From an uncultured Caryophanales bacterium (GTDB taxonomy: Bacteria; Bacillota_I; Bacilli_A; RFN20; CAG-288), in contig CALBLI010000038.1 of the NCBI GenBank assembly GCA_937896065.1, positions 1-10,710 of the forward strand: DNA of 10,710 nucleotides. Reading direction: 5' to 3'. Each line of letters begins with the position of its first letter. The first letter of the stretch is position 1. The notes beneath the pieces are model-generated. The model made no database searches. It worked only from the letters and a program-made list of their open reading frames with translations, and was not told where the DNA came from. This document shows, piece by piece, positions 1 to 8,070 of the stretch. Made by a program: the position numbers and the translations under genes.

Positions 1-3000
1 TTTGTTGATTCACAAGTAAGAATAGATCTGATCTCAACTTCTTTGACACCAGCTTGAACAATTTTAGCAGCTAAATCTTCATCAATATAAGTATCAGCTT
101 TAGCTAAAACAGTAACTTCATGAGTCTTGCTATTTGTGACTGTTACATCATGCATTGTGAAACGTCCAACAATTCTTTCTTCAAGGGTAGCGATAACTTC
201 ATCACCATCTTTTAAGTCAGAAACGATGATACCGTGATCACAATTACAATTTTCTTCACGGATAATAACATTATGTGAAACATCAACAAGACGTCTTGTT
301 AAATATCCAGAGTCAGCTGTCTTTAAAGCTGTATCTGAACCAGTTTTTCTAGTACCATGAGTAGCAGTAAAGTATTCAAAGACAGAAAGACCTTCTGCAA
401 AACAGTGAGTGATAGGAATTTCAATAGTACGGCCTTGTGAATCTTGAATGTTACCTTTCATACCAATAAGCTGCATATAGTTAGATTCACTACCTCTAGC
501 ACCAGATTCCATCATCATGAACATTGGGTTACGAGCAGAATTTTTCATTCTCTCTTTGAGCATTTCTTTCATATCTTTATTATTGATTTTTTCCCAAGTT
601 TTGATGATTTCTTGATGTCTTTCTTCTTCAGTTGAGAAACCTAAATCATAGATTTCTTCAATCTTTTTAACTTCTTCATTACCTTTTTCATAAAGAGCAT
701 CTCTACCTTTTAATGGTTCAATATCATCAAGAGAGACGGTTAAACCAGATTTGGTTGAATATTCAAAGCCTTGGTTTTTAAAAGCATCCATAATTTCAGC
801 AGTCTTAATTGCACCATATCTTCTGAAGATATAATCCATCATGACTTGGATACCTTTCTTATCAATAGGTGATCTTAAATCCTGCAATTTGCAATATTCT
901 TTAAAGATAGATAAATCTTTATCTTTCATATCAACACGATTAGAATTCTTTACAGCTTCATAAGCCTCACTAGCTGTCACAAAGAATTCATCGCTAGTTT
1001 TAGCAAAATTATTTTTATAATCAAGTTTAGAATTCTTAGATGATTTAGATGGGAAATTGATATATGGGAAGTCAGAGGGGAAAATAGAATTGAAAATCAA
1101 TTTACCAACAGTTGTAAGAAGGTAAGAATTATTTTGTTTTTCAGAGAATTCGCTCTTTTTTAAAGTATAACCAGGAACAAAGATTCTAGTTCTAAGTGAA
1201 ATAAGTCCATTTTGATATGCTAAAATAGCAGTATTAGGATCAGTGAAAACTTTACCTTCATATTGAGTATATGAACGGAATTTGCTAGCCATTTCTGGAT
1301 CATTTCTCTTCTCATAATATTTAGCATAGACTTCATTTAAATTAGCATCATCTTCCAAAGTGAGATAATAATTACCAAAAATCATATCCTGTGATGGGAC
1401 ACAAATTGGTTTACCATCAGATGGCTTTAAAATATTTCTATTAGCAAGCATCAATGTCATAGCTTCAGCTTGTGCTTGTCTTGAAAGTGGAACATAAACA
1501 CCCATTTGATCACCATCAAAGTCAGCGTTAAAACCAGGGCAGACAAGTGGATGAAGTCTGATAGCTTTGCCATCAATTAAGATAGGTCTAAAAGCTTGAA
1601 TACCAAGACGGTGCAAAGTAGGGGCACGGTTAAGTAAGACAGGATGATCTTTACAGATTTCATCAATTGCATCATAAACACGTGGATCATTTTTAGCAAT
1701 AAGTTCATCAGCTTGTCTTTGAGAGATAACATTTGAATCTTTATCAGAAATAAGATAATGAGCGATAAATGGTCTGAAAAGTTGAACGGCCATTTCTCTT
1801 GGAAGACCACATTCATCCATATTTAAATTTGGACCGACAGCGATAACTGAACGTCCTGAATAATCAACACGTTTACCGAGTAAATTTTGACGGAATCTAC
1901 CTTGCTTACCTTTTAATGTTGATGATAATGACTTCAAATTGATATTATTTGAGCTTTGAACAGGTTTGTTCTTTCTATCATTATCAATTAAAGCATCGAC
2001 AGCCTCTTGTAAAACACGTTTTTCATTGAGCAAGATAACATGTGGTGCATGTTCTTCAATTTCTTTCTTTAAACGATTATTTTTGATGATGACTTGTCTA
2101 TATAAATCAATCAAGTCAGAAGAAGCAAATCTTCCACCATCAAGCTGCATCATAGGTCTCAAATCAGGTGGAATGACTGGTAATGTTTTTAATACCATCC
2201 ATTCAGGTTTGATACCAGAATTTTTAAAAGATTCTAAGACATCAAGTCTCTTGATAGCTTTTTGTCTTTTAATATTCTTTTCAGTAGTATTCTTTTCTTT
2301 TAAAATTTCTAAAACATCAGCGATTTCTTTATCTAAATCAATCTCTTTTAAAAGCTTTAAAACAGCATCACCACCGATATCAAATTCAGCACCTAAATAT
2401 TTGCTGATAAGTTTTGAAACAGTGTAGAAATCAAGAGGTTGAGAATTTTTAGAAAGTTTAATTAAATAATCATGAGCTTTTGTTAAATCTCTTTCATTAT
2501 TTTCAATCAAATTAGCATCCAAAATTTCTTTCTGAATGACATTTGAAAAAACTTCTCTAGCAGTATTTTCATCTAAGACTTCTCTATAAGTCAAAATCTT
2601 AGAAATACCAGGATTGATAACAATATGAGAATTGAAATAAACAACTTCTTCTAATGCTTTAGGTGGAATACCTAAAACTAAACCCATTTTTGATGGGGAA
2701 CCTTTGACATACCAAATGTGCGCACATGGGAAGGCTAAATCAATGTATCCCATTCTTTCACGTCTGACAGCTTTTAATGTAACTTCAACACCACATTTAT
2801 CACAAATTTTTCCAGCATCAGAAGCTTTCTTATATTTTTGACAATGGCATTCATAATCTTTGACAGGACCAAAGATTTTTTCACAGAATAATCCATCTGG
2901 TTCAGGTCTTTGTGAACGATAATTGATGGTTTCAGATTTGGTGACTTCACCATGTCCCCAAGACTTGATTTGTTCAGGACTTGCAAGGGATACTTTAATA

Positions 3001-3026
3001 GAATTTAATTTATCTAAATCGAACAT
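1..3026 (-). CDS. rpoC: RNA polymerase beta' subunit, 3' end outside window
   Basis: This is the largest subunit of DNA-dependent RNA polymerase and carries the catalytic magnesium site. The window holds 1008 codons from the ATG at 3026; the C-terminal part, including the trigger loop, lies beyond the left edge. The start (MFDLDKLNSIKVSLASPEQI) follows a GGAGGTC ribosome binding site at 3034-3040, 14 nt after the rpoB stop. In order: zinc-ribbon Cys60, Cys62, Cys75, Cys78; GKQGRFRQ and VDYSGR near residues 374-392; the catalytic NADFDGDQM with Asp502, Asp504 and Asp506; the F-loop near residue 851; the bridge helix from about residue 885; and second-zinc-site cysteines Cys927 and Cys1005. The frame stays open throughout, checked at the zinc ribbon, catalytic loop and left edge. 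It is about 50 residues longer than I expect for B. subtilis beta' between residues 131 and 267, with further expansions after the catalytic loop. Bridge-helix and F-loop residues are unusual (see findings). Confidence 0.99.
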   Translation of the reverse strand, partial: MFDLDKLNSIKVSLASPEQIKSWGHGEVTKSETINYRSQRPEPDGLFCEKIFGPVKDYECHCQKYKKASDAGKICDKCGVEVTLKAVRRERMGYIDLAFPCAHIWYVKGSPSKMGLVLGIPPKALEEVVYFNSHIVINPGISKILTYREVLDENTAREVFSNVIQKEILDANLIENNERDLTKAHDYLIKLSKNSQPLDFYTVSKLISKYLGAEFDIGGDAVLKLLKEIDLDKEIADVLEILKEKNTTEKNIKRQKAIKRLDVLESFKNSGIKPEWMVLKTLPVIPPDLRPMMQLDGGRFASSDLIDLYRQVIIKNNRLKKEIEEHAPHVILLNEKRVLQEAVDALIDNDRKNKPVQSSNNINLKSLSSTLKGKQGRFRQNLLGKRVDYSGRSVIAVGPNLNMDECGLPREMAVQLFRPFIAHYLISDKDSNVISQRQADELIAKNDPRVYDAIDEICKDHPVLLNRAPTLHRLGIQAFRPILIDGKAIRLHPLVCPGFNADFDGDQMGVYVPLSRQAQAEAMTLMLANRNILKPSDGKPICVPSQDMIFGNYYLTLEDDANLNEVYAKYYEKRNDPEMASKFRSYTQYEGKVFTDPNTAILAYQNGLISLRTRIFVPGYTLKKSEFSEKQNNSYLLTTVGKLIFNSIFPSDFPYINFPSKSSKNSKLDYKNNFAKTSDEFFVTASEAYEAVKNSNRVDMKDKDLSIFKEYCKLQDLRSPIDKKGIQVMMDYIFRRYGAIKTAEIMDAFKNQGFEYSTKSGLTVSLDDIEPLKGRDALYEKGNEEVKKIEEIYDLGFSTEEERHQEIIKTWEKINNKDMKEMLKERMKNSARNPMFMMMESGARGSESNYMQLIGMKGNIQDSQGRTIEIPITHCFAEGLSVFEYFTATHGTRKTGSDTALKTADSGYLTRRLVDVSHNVIIREENCNCDHGIIVSDLKDGDEVIATLEERIVGRFTMHDVTVTNSKTHEVTVLAKADTYIDEDLAAKIVQAGVKEVEIRSILTCEST

Positions 3027-3040
3027 AAGTAAAGACCTCC

Positions 3041-6000
3041 TTAATTATTTTCATCTTCATAGTCATCTTCACCATTATCTAAGATGACTGGCTCATCGCT
3101 TTTAAAAGCGTCAGCCTTTACTTTTTCACCATATCTAGCAATGTTACTTCTGATACGATTGGCTGCTCTTTGAGCATCTTCAGCAATAGTATTGACATCA
3201 ATATTTTGATTTTGACCATCACGGAGTTCAACATTAATACACAAACCTTGTAATTCTTTGATCAATACACGAGTAGATTCAGGCATATTTGGTTTTGGTA
3301 TTGGATTACCTTTTAAGATTGCTTCATAGGTCTTATTTCTACCAACCATATCATCTGATTTGATAGTGAGCATTTCTTGTAAAGTGTGAGCAGCACCATA
3401 TGCTTCAAGTGCCCAGACTTCCATTTCACCAAATCTTTGTCCACCATGTTGTGCTTTACCACCAAGTGGCTGTTGAGTAACAAGTGAATAAGGACCAATA
3501 GCACGAGCATGAAGTTTATCTTCAACCATGTGATCGAGTTTGATCATATACATGACACCGACAGCAACACGTGAATCATATCTTTCACCAGTTTGACCAT
3601 CATATAAAACAGTCTTACCATCTTTTTCAACACCAGCTTCTTCCATGAATTGGGCAATTTCTTCATTGGTTGCACCATCAAAAACTGGAGTAGAAACCTT
3701 AATACCGAGTTTCTTACAAGCTAAACCTAATTGAACTTCAAGAACTTGGCCAATGTTCATACGTGAAGGAACACCCATAGGTGAAAGTAAAATATCAATT
3801 GGTGTACCATCGGCCATATATGGCATATCTTCAACTGGTAATACCTTGGAAATAACACCTTTATTACCATGACGACCTGACATTTTATCACCGACTTGAA
3901 TCTTTCTCTTTTGAACAACATGAACTTTAATTTGTTCTAATACATCAGCTGGAAGTTCATCACCTTTTTCTCTAGACATCTTGATGACATCTAAAACGAT
4001 ACCATCACCACCATGAGGCAATCTTAAAGATGAATCTTTTTGTTCATCTGATTTACTATTGAAAATGGATTTTAATAAGTGATCATTATTTGTTTCACTA
4101 GTTTCACCACGAGGAGTTGTCTTACCAACTAAGATATCACCTTCATGAACTTCACTACCAGTTGAAATAACACCGAATCTATCTAAGTGAGATAATTTAT
4201 CACTTGCAACATTTGGAATATCATTAGTGAATTTTTCTTCGCCTAAACGTGTCTTTCTTCTAGTGACTGAATATTCTTCAATAATAAGGTTTGTAAATAA
4301 ATCTTTATAAACGCATTTTTCAGAAATTAAAATAGCGTCTTCATAGTTATAACCATGCCAAGTTGTAAAAGCGATGAGGGCATTTTGACCCAAAGCAAGT
4401 TCACTATCTTTCATTGATTGACCATCAGCAATTGATTGTCCTTCTTTGATAGAATCACCAACTTTAACAATTGGAGTCTGATTGATACAAGTTCTCTTGT
4501 TTGAAGAGATAAAAGATTGAAGCTCATATCTATGGAGTCCAGTCTTTTCTTCAACTTCAATAAACTTTTTGATGACATAATTGCCAGTTTTTTCATCAAC
4601 AACTTCTTTACCACCAACAAAAGTGACAACACCATCAGCAGTTGCAATAAGTGATTCACCTGAATCGTGAGCAATCTTTTGTTCAAGACCAGTTCCAACA
4701 AATGGAGGTTCGGGTTCAAGTAAAGGTAAGGCTTGTTTTTGCATGTTAGAACCCATCAAAGCTCTCTTTCCATCATCGTTTTCCAAAAATGGAATACAAG
4801 CGGCAGCAACTGAGACAATCTGTTTTGGAGAAGCGTCAATCAAATCGACTTTATCTTTTGAACAAGTGATATAATCCCCATTGAATCTAGCATTGATTAC
4901 TTCATCTAAAATAGCACCAGTTTCTTTATCAACTGTTGTATTACCTTGAGCAATAATATGATTTCTTTCACCACCGGCTGTTAACCATTTAACATGTTCT
5001 TTATTATTATCAACAATACCATTAACAACAGGTCTGTAAGGAGTTTCGATAAAACCTAAGTCATTGACTCTAGCATAACATGCAAGATAAGAGATAAGAC
5101 CAATATTAGCACCTTCTGGTGTTTCAATAGGACAAATTCTACCATAGTGAGTTGGATGAACATCACGGACAGCAGATGAAGCTCTATCACGAGTTAAGCC
5201 ACCTTTACCTAGTGCTGAGAGACGACATTTATTAGTGATTTCAGCAAGTGGATTTGTCTGATCCATAAATTGTGAAAGTGAATCAGAATTGAAAAATTGT
5301 GATACTTGGGTTGTAAGTGACTTGATGTTGATAAGTTGAGAAATAGTTATCTCATCTAAATCAGCAGCAGTTGTCATTCTATCACGGATACTCTTTTTAA
5401 TCTTTGACAAACCGAGTCTAAATTTTTCTTGAATGAGTTCACCAACACATCTAACTCTCTTATTTGCTAAATGGTCAGTATCATCTTCTTCACCAATACC
5501 ATCAATGATATTGAGCATATATGAAAATGATGCAATGATATCAGCAATAGTTAAGTGTCTTAAATCATTTTCTAAATCAGTACCAATGATATTTGTAACT
5601 TTAGCAGCTTCCTTTAAATCCTCAGGATATTTATCAATATTTGGATTTAAAACGCGAACAATAGTAACAACACCATGATCATCTAAAGCAGGATTGAATG
5701 AAACTGTCAATTGATGATTTGGATTTTGTTTGAAGAATTCAGTTTCTTTTAATTTAGAAACATCGCTTACTGATAAGAGATGACCAGCTTCAAAAAGAAC
5801 TTCACCATCTCTTGAAATCAAATCTTCAGCTAAAGTTAAGTTTTCTAATCGATTATAGATTCCTAATTTTTCTTTAATTTTGAATCTACCAGCATTTGTT
5901 AAATCATAATTTTCATTGTCAAAAAATCTAGTCTTTAACATTTGAGCAGCTGATTCATTAGTGAATGGCTCACCAGGTCTAAGTTTCTTAAAGATATCAG

Positions 6001-6874
6001 CAATAGCTCTATTTGATCTATCTAAATCACCTTTGTTTCCATCAACGGGATTTCTAGAAAGAGCTTCAGCTAAATAAGTTGAATATCCAAATAAACCTAA
6101 AATACCGGTAACTTCATTTGAAGGATTGCCATCACTTCTTAAAGGAAGTGTTGAATCAAGCAATTTATCACTATCAGAAGTTAAACCGATTGCTCTTAAA
6201 AGAGTGAGAGCAGGAATTTTCTTTTGTTTATCAATTCTAACAGAAAGATAATCTCTATTATCAGTTAAAAATTCAAGCCAAATACCACGAGAAGGAATAA
6301 TATCACTTCCATAAATGATATTAGCTTCATTTTTAGAATCAGTATCTGTTTTCTTGATGATGACTTCTTCAACTTTCTTAGAGACATAAGCACCAGGTGA
6401 TCTGACAAGTTGGCTAGCAACGCATTTTTCAGAACCATTGATAATGAAAGTTCCTGAAGTTGTCATATATGGAAAATCACCCATGAATATTGGTAATTGT
6501 TCCATAGTTCCATTTGGATGAGTAAGACGGAATGTTACATGTAATGGCATTGAATAGGTGACACCAGTTTTCTTGCATTCAAGTGGATTTAATTTTCTTT
6601 TCTTTCCACTGAATTCAGAATAGTCCCATTCACTTTTTACATAAGCAAGAGTTGCAATTTTATCAGTATCAACTCTTCTATTTCTTGAGTCAGTATTACT
6701 ATAAACTGGAAATACATCATTGAATACTTCATCAACTCCAGATTTTATAAACCAATTAAATGATTTATGTTGTACTTCACATAAGTCAGGGAGTTCGACT
6801 GATGAGAAGGTTTTAGACATATCGATACGACCTGTTTCAGTCTTTGGATACTTATCAATAAATTTGTTACCCAT
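3041..6874 (-). CDS. rpoB: RNA polymerase beta subunit
   Basis: The second large subunit of RNA polymerase, 1277 residues, a little longer than the roughly 1190 typical of Bacillus. The ATG at 6874 follows AGAGGT at 6882-6887. Recognisable landmarks are the N-terminal SPGAYVSKK segment of the beta lobe, the rifampicin region (LSQFMDQTNPLAEITNK, residues 533-549), HPTHYGRICPIETPEG, the GYNYEDA motif with Glu845 and Asp846 near the active site, and DKMSGRHGNKG with the nucleotide-contacting lysines Lys997 and Lys1005. GVPSRMNIGQVLE lies near the C-terminal clamp. The tail is acidic (DNGEDDYEDENN). The gene is separated from rplL by 157 nt holding a hairpin terminator and a promoter candidate, so it can probably be expressed both by read-through and independently. 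The stop is TAA, directly followed by the rpoC ribosome binding site. Asn548 replaces the histidine usual at E. coli position 526. Confidence 0.99.
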   Translation of the reverse strand: MGNKFIDKYPKTETGRIDMSKTFSSVELPDLCEVQHKSFNWFIKSGVDEVFNDVFPVYSNTDSRNRRVDTDKIATLAYVKSEWDYSEFSGKKRKLNPLECKKTGVTYSMPLHVTFRLTHPNGTMEQLPIFMGDFPYMTTSGTFIINGSEKCVASQLVRSPGAYVSKKVEEVIIKKTDTDSKNEANIIYGSDIIPSRGIWLEFLTDNRDYLSVRIDKQKKIPALTLLRAIGLTSDSDKLLDSTLPLRSDGNPSNEVTGILGLFGYSTYLAEALSRNPVDGNKGDLDRSNRAIADIFKKLRPGEPFTNESAAQMLKTRFFDNENYDLTNAGRFKIKEKLGIYNRLENLTLAEDLISRDGEVLFEAGHLLSVSDVSKLKETEFFKQNPNHQLTVSFNPALDDHGVVTIVRVLNPNIDKYPEDLKEAAKVTNIIGTDLENDLRHLTIADIIASFSYMLNIIDGIGEEDDTDHLANKRVRCVGELIQEKFRLGLSKIKKSIRDRMTTAADLDEITISQLINIKSLTTQVSQFFNSDSLSQFMDQTNPLAEITNKCRLSALGKGGLTRDRASSAVRDVHPTHYGRICPIETPEGANIGLISYLACYARVNDLGFIETPYRPVVNGIVDNNKEHVKWLTAGGERNHIIAQGNTTVDKETGAILDEVINARFNGDYITCSKDKVDLIDASPKQIVSVAAACIPFLENDDGKRALMGSNMQKQALPLLEPEPPFVGTGLEQKIAHDSGESLIATADGVVTFVGGKEVVDEKTGNYVIKKFIEVEEKTGLHRYELQSFISSNKRTCINQTPIVKVGDSIKEGQSIADGQSMKDSELALGQNALIAFTTWHGYNYEDAILISEKCVYKDLFTNLIIEEYSVTRRKTRLGEEKFTNDIPNVASDKLSHLDRFGVISTGSEVHEGDILVGKTTPRGETSETNNDHLLKSIFNSKSDEQKDSSLRLPHGGDGIVLDVIKMSREKGDELPADVLEQIKVHVVQKRKIQVGDKMSGRHGNKGVISKVLPVEDMPYMADGTPIDILLSPMGVPSRMNIGQVLEVQLGLACKKLGIKVSTPVFDGATNEEIAQFMEEAGVEKDGKTVLYDGQTGERYDSRVAVGVMYMIKLDHMVEDKLHARAIGPYSLVTQQPLGGKAQHGGQRFGEMEVWALEAYGAAHTLQEMLTIKSDDMVGRNKTYEAILKGNPIPKPNMPESTRVLIKELQGLCINVELRDGQNQNIDVNTIAEDAQRAANRIRSNIARYGEKVKADAFKSDEPVILDNGEDDYEDENN

Positions 6875-6881
6875 CTAAATT

Positions 6882-6912
6882 ACCTCTTTCAATTTGTGTG
6901 TGACAATGTCAC
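6882..6912 (-). promoter_or_regulatory. rpoB 5' UTR: RBS and 13-bp palindrome
   Basis: The rpoB ribosome binding site AGAGGT is at 6882-6887. Upstream, GTGACATTGTCAC at 6900-6912 is a perfect palindrome around one central base: 6-bp arms as DNA, or a 5-bp stem with a 3-nt loop as RNA. Read on the plus strand it is followed by six T (6913-6918), like a very small terminator running against rpoB. The role is unknown; an operator, mRNA-stability hairpin or antisense terminator are all possible. Confidence 0.45.
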
Positions 6913-6916
6913 TTTT

Positions 6917-6954
6917 TTAATAAAATAAATTATATTTTCTTACAATATAATCAA
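6917..6954 (-). promoter_or_regulatory. candidate rpoBC promoter, AT-rich
   Basis: Two arrangements are possible. TTGTAA (6940-6945), a 17-nt spacer and TATTAA (6917-6922) match the housekeeping consensus at four of six positions in each box. Separately there is a perfect TATAAT at 6929-6934, whose best nearby -35, TTGATT at 6949-6954, is only 14 nt away. It lies just downstream of the rplL terminator, where an internal rpoB promoter would be expected. The region is AT-rich enough for such matches to arise by chance. Confidence 0.35.
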
Positions 6955-6962
6955 TAATCTAA

Positions 6963-7001
6963 GACTAACAAACCCACTATGCATATTTTTGGCATAGTGG
7001 G
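6963..7001 (-). terminator. rplL-rpoB intergenic terminator/attenuator
   Basis: On the minus strand CCCACTATGC (7001-6992), a 9-nt loop and GCATAGTGGG (6982-6973) form a perfect 10-bp stem, followed by TTTGTTAGTC. The T-run is interrupted, so termination is probably partial. This is the usual place for the attenuator that lowers rpoBC output relative to the ribosomal stalk genes. It starts 30 nt after the rplL stop. Confidence 0.75.
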
Positions 7002-7031
7002 ATGTAGTTTTATAGATGATTTATGGGTTGA

Positions 7032-7409
7032 TTACTTGATTTCAACTTCAGCACCAGCATCAACTAATTGTTTCTTGATAGCTTCAGCTTCGGTTGGTGA
7101 AATCTTCTCTTTGATAGGAGCAGGAGCTGCATCAACGATCTTCTTAGCTTCCATAAGTCCTAAACCAGTGATGGTTTGAACAGCTTTGATACATGCAACT
7201 TTAGCATTACCAAATGATTTAAGAATAACTGAAACTTCACTTGGTCCTTCAGCAGCACCACCAGCAGCAGCACCACCAGCAGCTGGAGCAGCAGCTGCAG
7301 CTGCTTTGACACCGAATTCTTCTTCGATTGCTTTGACAAGGTCCATAATTTCGACCATGTTCATTTCTTTTAATCCATTGATGACATCATCTTTATTTAA
7401 TTTAGCCAT
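7032..7409 (-). CDS. rplL: 50S ribosomal protein L7/L12
   Basis: The 125-residue stalk protein, present as multiple dimers on L10, recruits translation GTPases (IF2, EF-Tu, EF-G) to the ribosome. Three parts can be seen: an N-terminal dimerisation helix domain (residues 1 to about 34), an Ala/Gly/Pro-rich flexible hinge (about 35-53), and the globular C-terminal domain starting near VSVILKSFG with GLGLMEAKKIVDAAP. It ends AEVEIK, the usual L12 ending. The length is normal for Firmicutes. The ATG at 7409 follows GGAGGA at 7418-7423 with good spacing. It lies 36 nt after rplJ in the same transcript and is followed by the intergenic hairpin before rpoB. Confidence 0.98.
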   Translation of the reverse strand: MAKLNKDDVINGLKEMNMVEIMDLVKAIEEEFGVKAAAAAAPAAGGAAAGGAAEGPSEVSVILKSFGNAKVACIKAVQTITGLGLMEAKKIVDAAPAPIKEKISPTEAEAIKKQLVDAGAEVEIK

Positions 7410-7445
7410 TTTAATTTTCCTCCGATTAATGGTTTGTTTGTTCGA

Positions 7446-7934
7446 TTAGTTTTGCTTCTCTGCTAAAGCTTTTAAAGTTAAAGCAAATAAGACAAGTGGA
7501 CTTTGCATTGTAGAAAGTAAGATGGAAAGTGCATTCTCTTTACTTCCGATAGATGCTAAATCATTTAATTTTTGCTCATCACAATAAGTACCATCGATGA
7601 TACCACCCTTAATTGTGAATTGTTTGTGAGCATTCTTGAAATTCTTTAAAACTTCAAGACCTTGGCCTTCTTCTTTAGAAGTAACAATACCGCTTGGACC
7701 TTTGAAGCAAGAATCAAGCTCAGATAAGCCATCTGCATCGACAGCTTTTTTCATGAGAGTGTTCTTTTGGACTGATAATTTACAGCCTGCTTTCTTTAAG
7801 TCAGCACGGAGTTGATTGACTTCTGAAACAGAGAGACCTGAATAAGAAACGACAACTGTTGAGTGTGAACTTTTAAGAAGTTCAGTAAGACTTTCAACTG
7901 TCTTTTTCTTATCAGCTAAGATTTGCTGATTCAT
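7446..7934 (-). CDS. rplJ: 50S ribosomal protein L10
   Basis: L10, 162 residues, binds the 23S rRNA GTPase-associated region near L11. Its C-terminal helix carries the L12 dimers, and free L10(L12)n is the usual translational repressor of its own mRNA. The N-terminal globular domain shows VVVSYSGLSVSEVNQLR and NTLMKKAV; a FKGPSGIV strand follows, and the C-terminal part (ILLSTMQSPLVLFALTLKALAE) is the predicted L12-binding helix. The ATG at 7934 has a very strong GGAGGTG site at 7939-7945. The upstream gap holds an L10-leader-type RNA. The length is slightly short of the usual 165-170. Confidence 0.97.
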   Translation of the reverse strand: MNQQILADKKKTVESLTELLKSSHSTVVVSYSGLSVSEVNQLRADLKKAGCKLSVQKNTLMKKAVDADGLSELDSCFKGPSGIVTSKEEGQGLEVLKNFKNAHKQFTIKGGIIDGTYCDEQKLNDLASIGSKENALSILLSTMQSPLVLFALTLKALAEKQN

Positions 7935-7984
7935 CTTTCACCTCCAAGTGTTGGTGTATTAAACAATATACTTAATGTTGTTAT

Positions 7985-8052
7985 TCTAACTAATTGATAA
8001 CCTGGGTAACAAATTGAGCTTTCGCAGTTACTGTCTTAGGTATATTGATTCA
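7985..8052 (-). promoter_or_regulatory. L10 leader (rplJL mRNA autoregulatory element)
   Basis: In the 136-nt gap between rplA and rplJ the minus-strand RNA reads CCUAAGACAGUAAC (from 8040), then GCGAAAGC (8025-8018), then GUUACCCAGGUUAUC (ending near 7996). GUAAC (8031-8027) pairs with GUUAC (8010-8006). The AAGACAGUA and CCAGGUUAU segments resemble the conserved core of the L10 leader family, the binding site of L10(L12)4. Near 7961-7985, AACAA and TTGTT arms could form a weak hairpin before the ribosome binding site; I see no strong terminator. Recognition is by pattern, without a covariance search. Confidence 0.75.
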
Positions 8053-8070
8053 CCCTAAATAAAATAGTAA

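Noticed and set aside
1966..2427. Long plus-strand open frame (153 codons) opposite rpoC
   Set aside because: It is antisense to a conserved part of rpoC, has serine/phenylalanine-rich composition typical of complement translation of AT-rich genes, and lacks a ribosome binding site.
2774..2986. Second minus-strand open frame inside rpoC, possible sign of a frameshift
   Set aside because: The rpoC frame itself is continuous here and encodes the zinc-ribbon cysteines in register; the other frame has no recognisable product.
7255..7310. GCAGCA-type repeat
   Set aside because: It is the low-complexity Ala/Gly hinge of L7/L12, expected for this protein, not a separate repeat element.
7186..7449. 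Plus-strand open frame rich in Ala/Pro opposite rplL
   Set aside because: It mirrors the Ala/Gly hinge of L7/L12 on the other strand and has no ribosome binding site or family resemblance.
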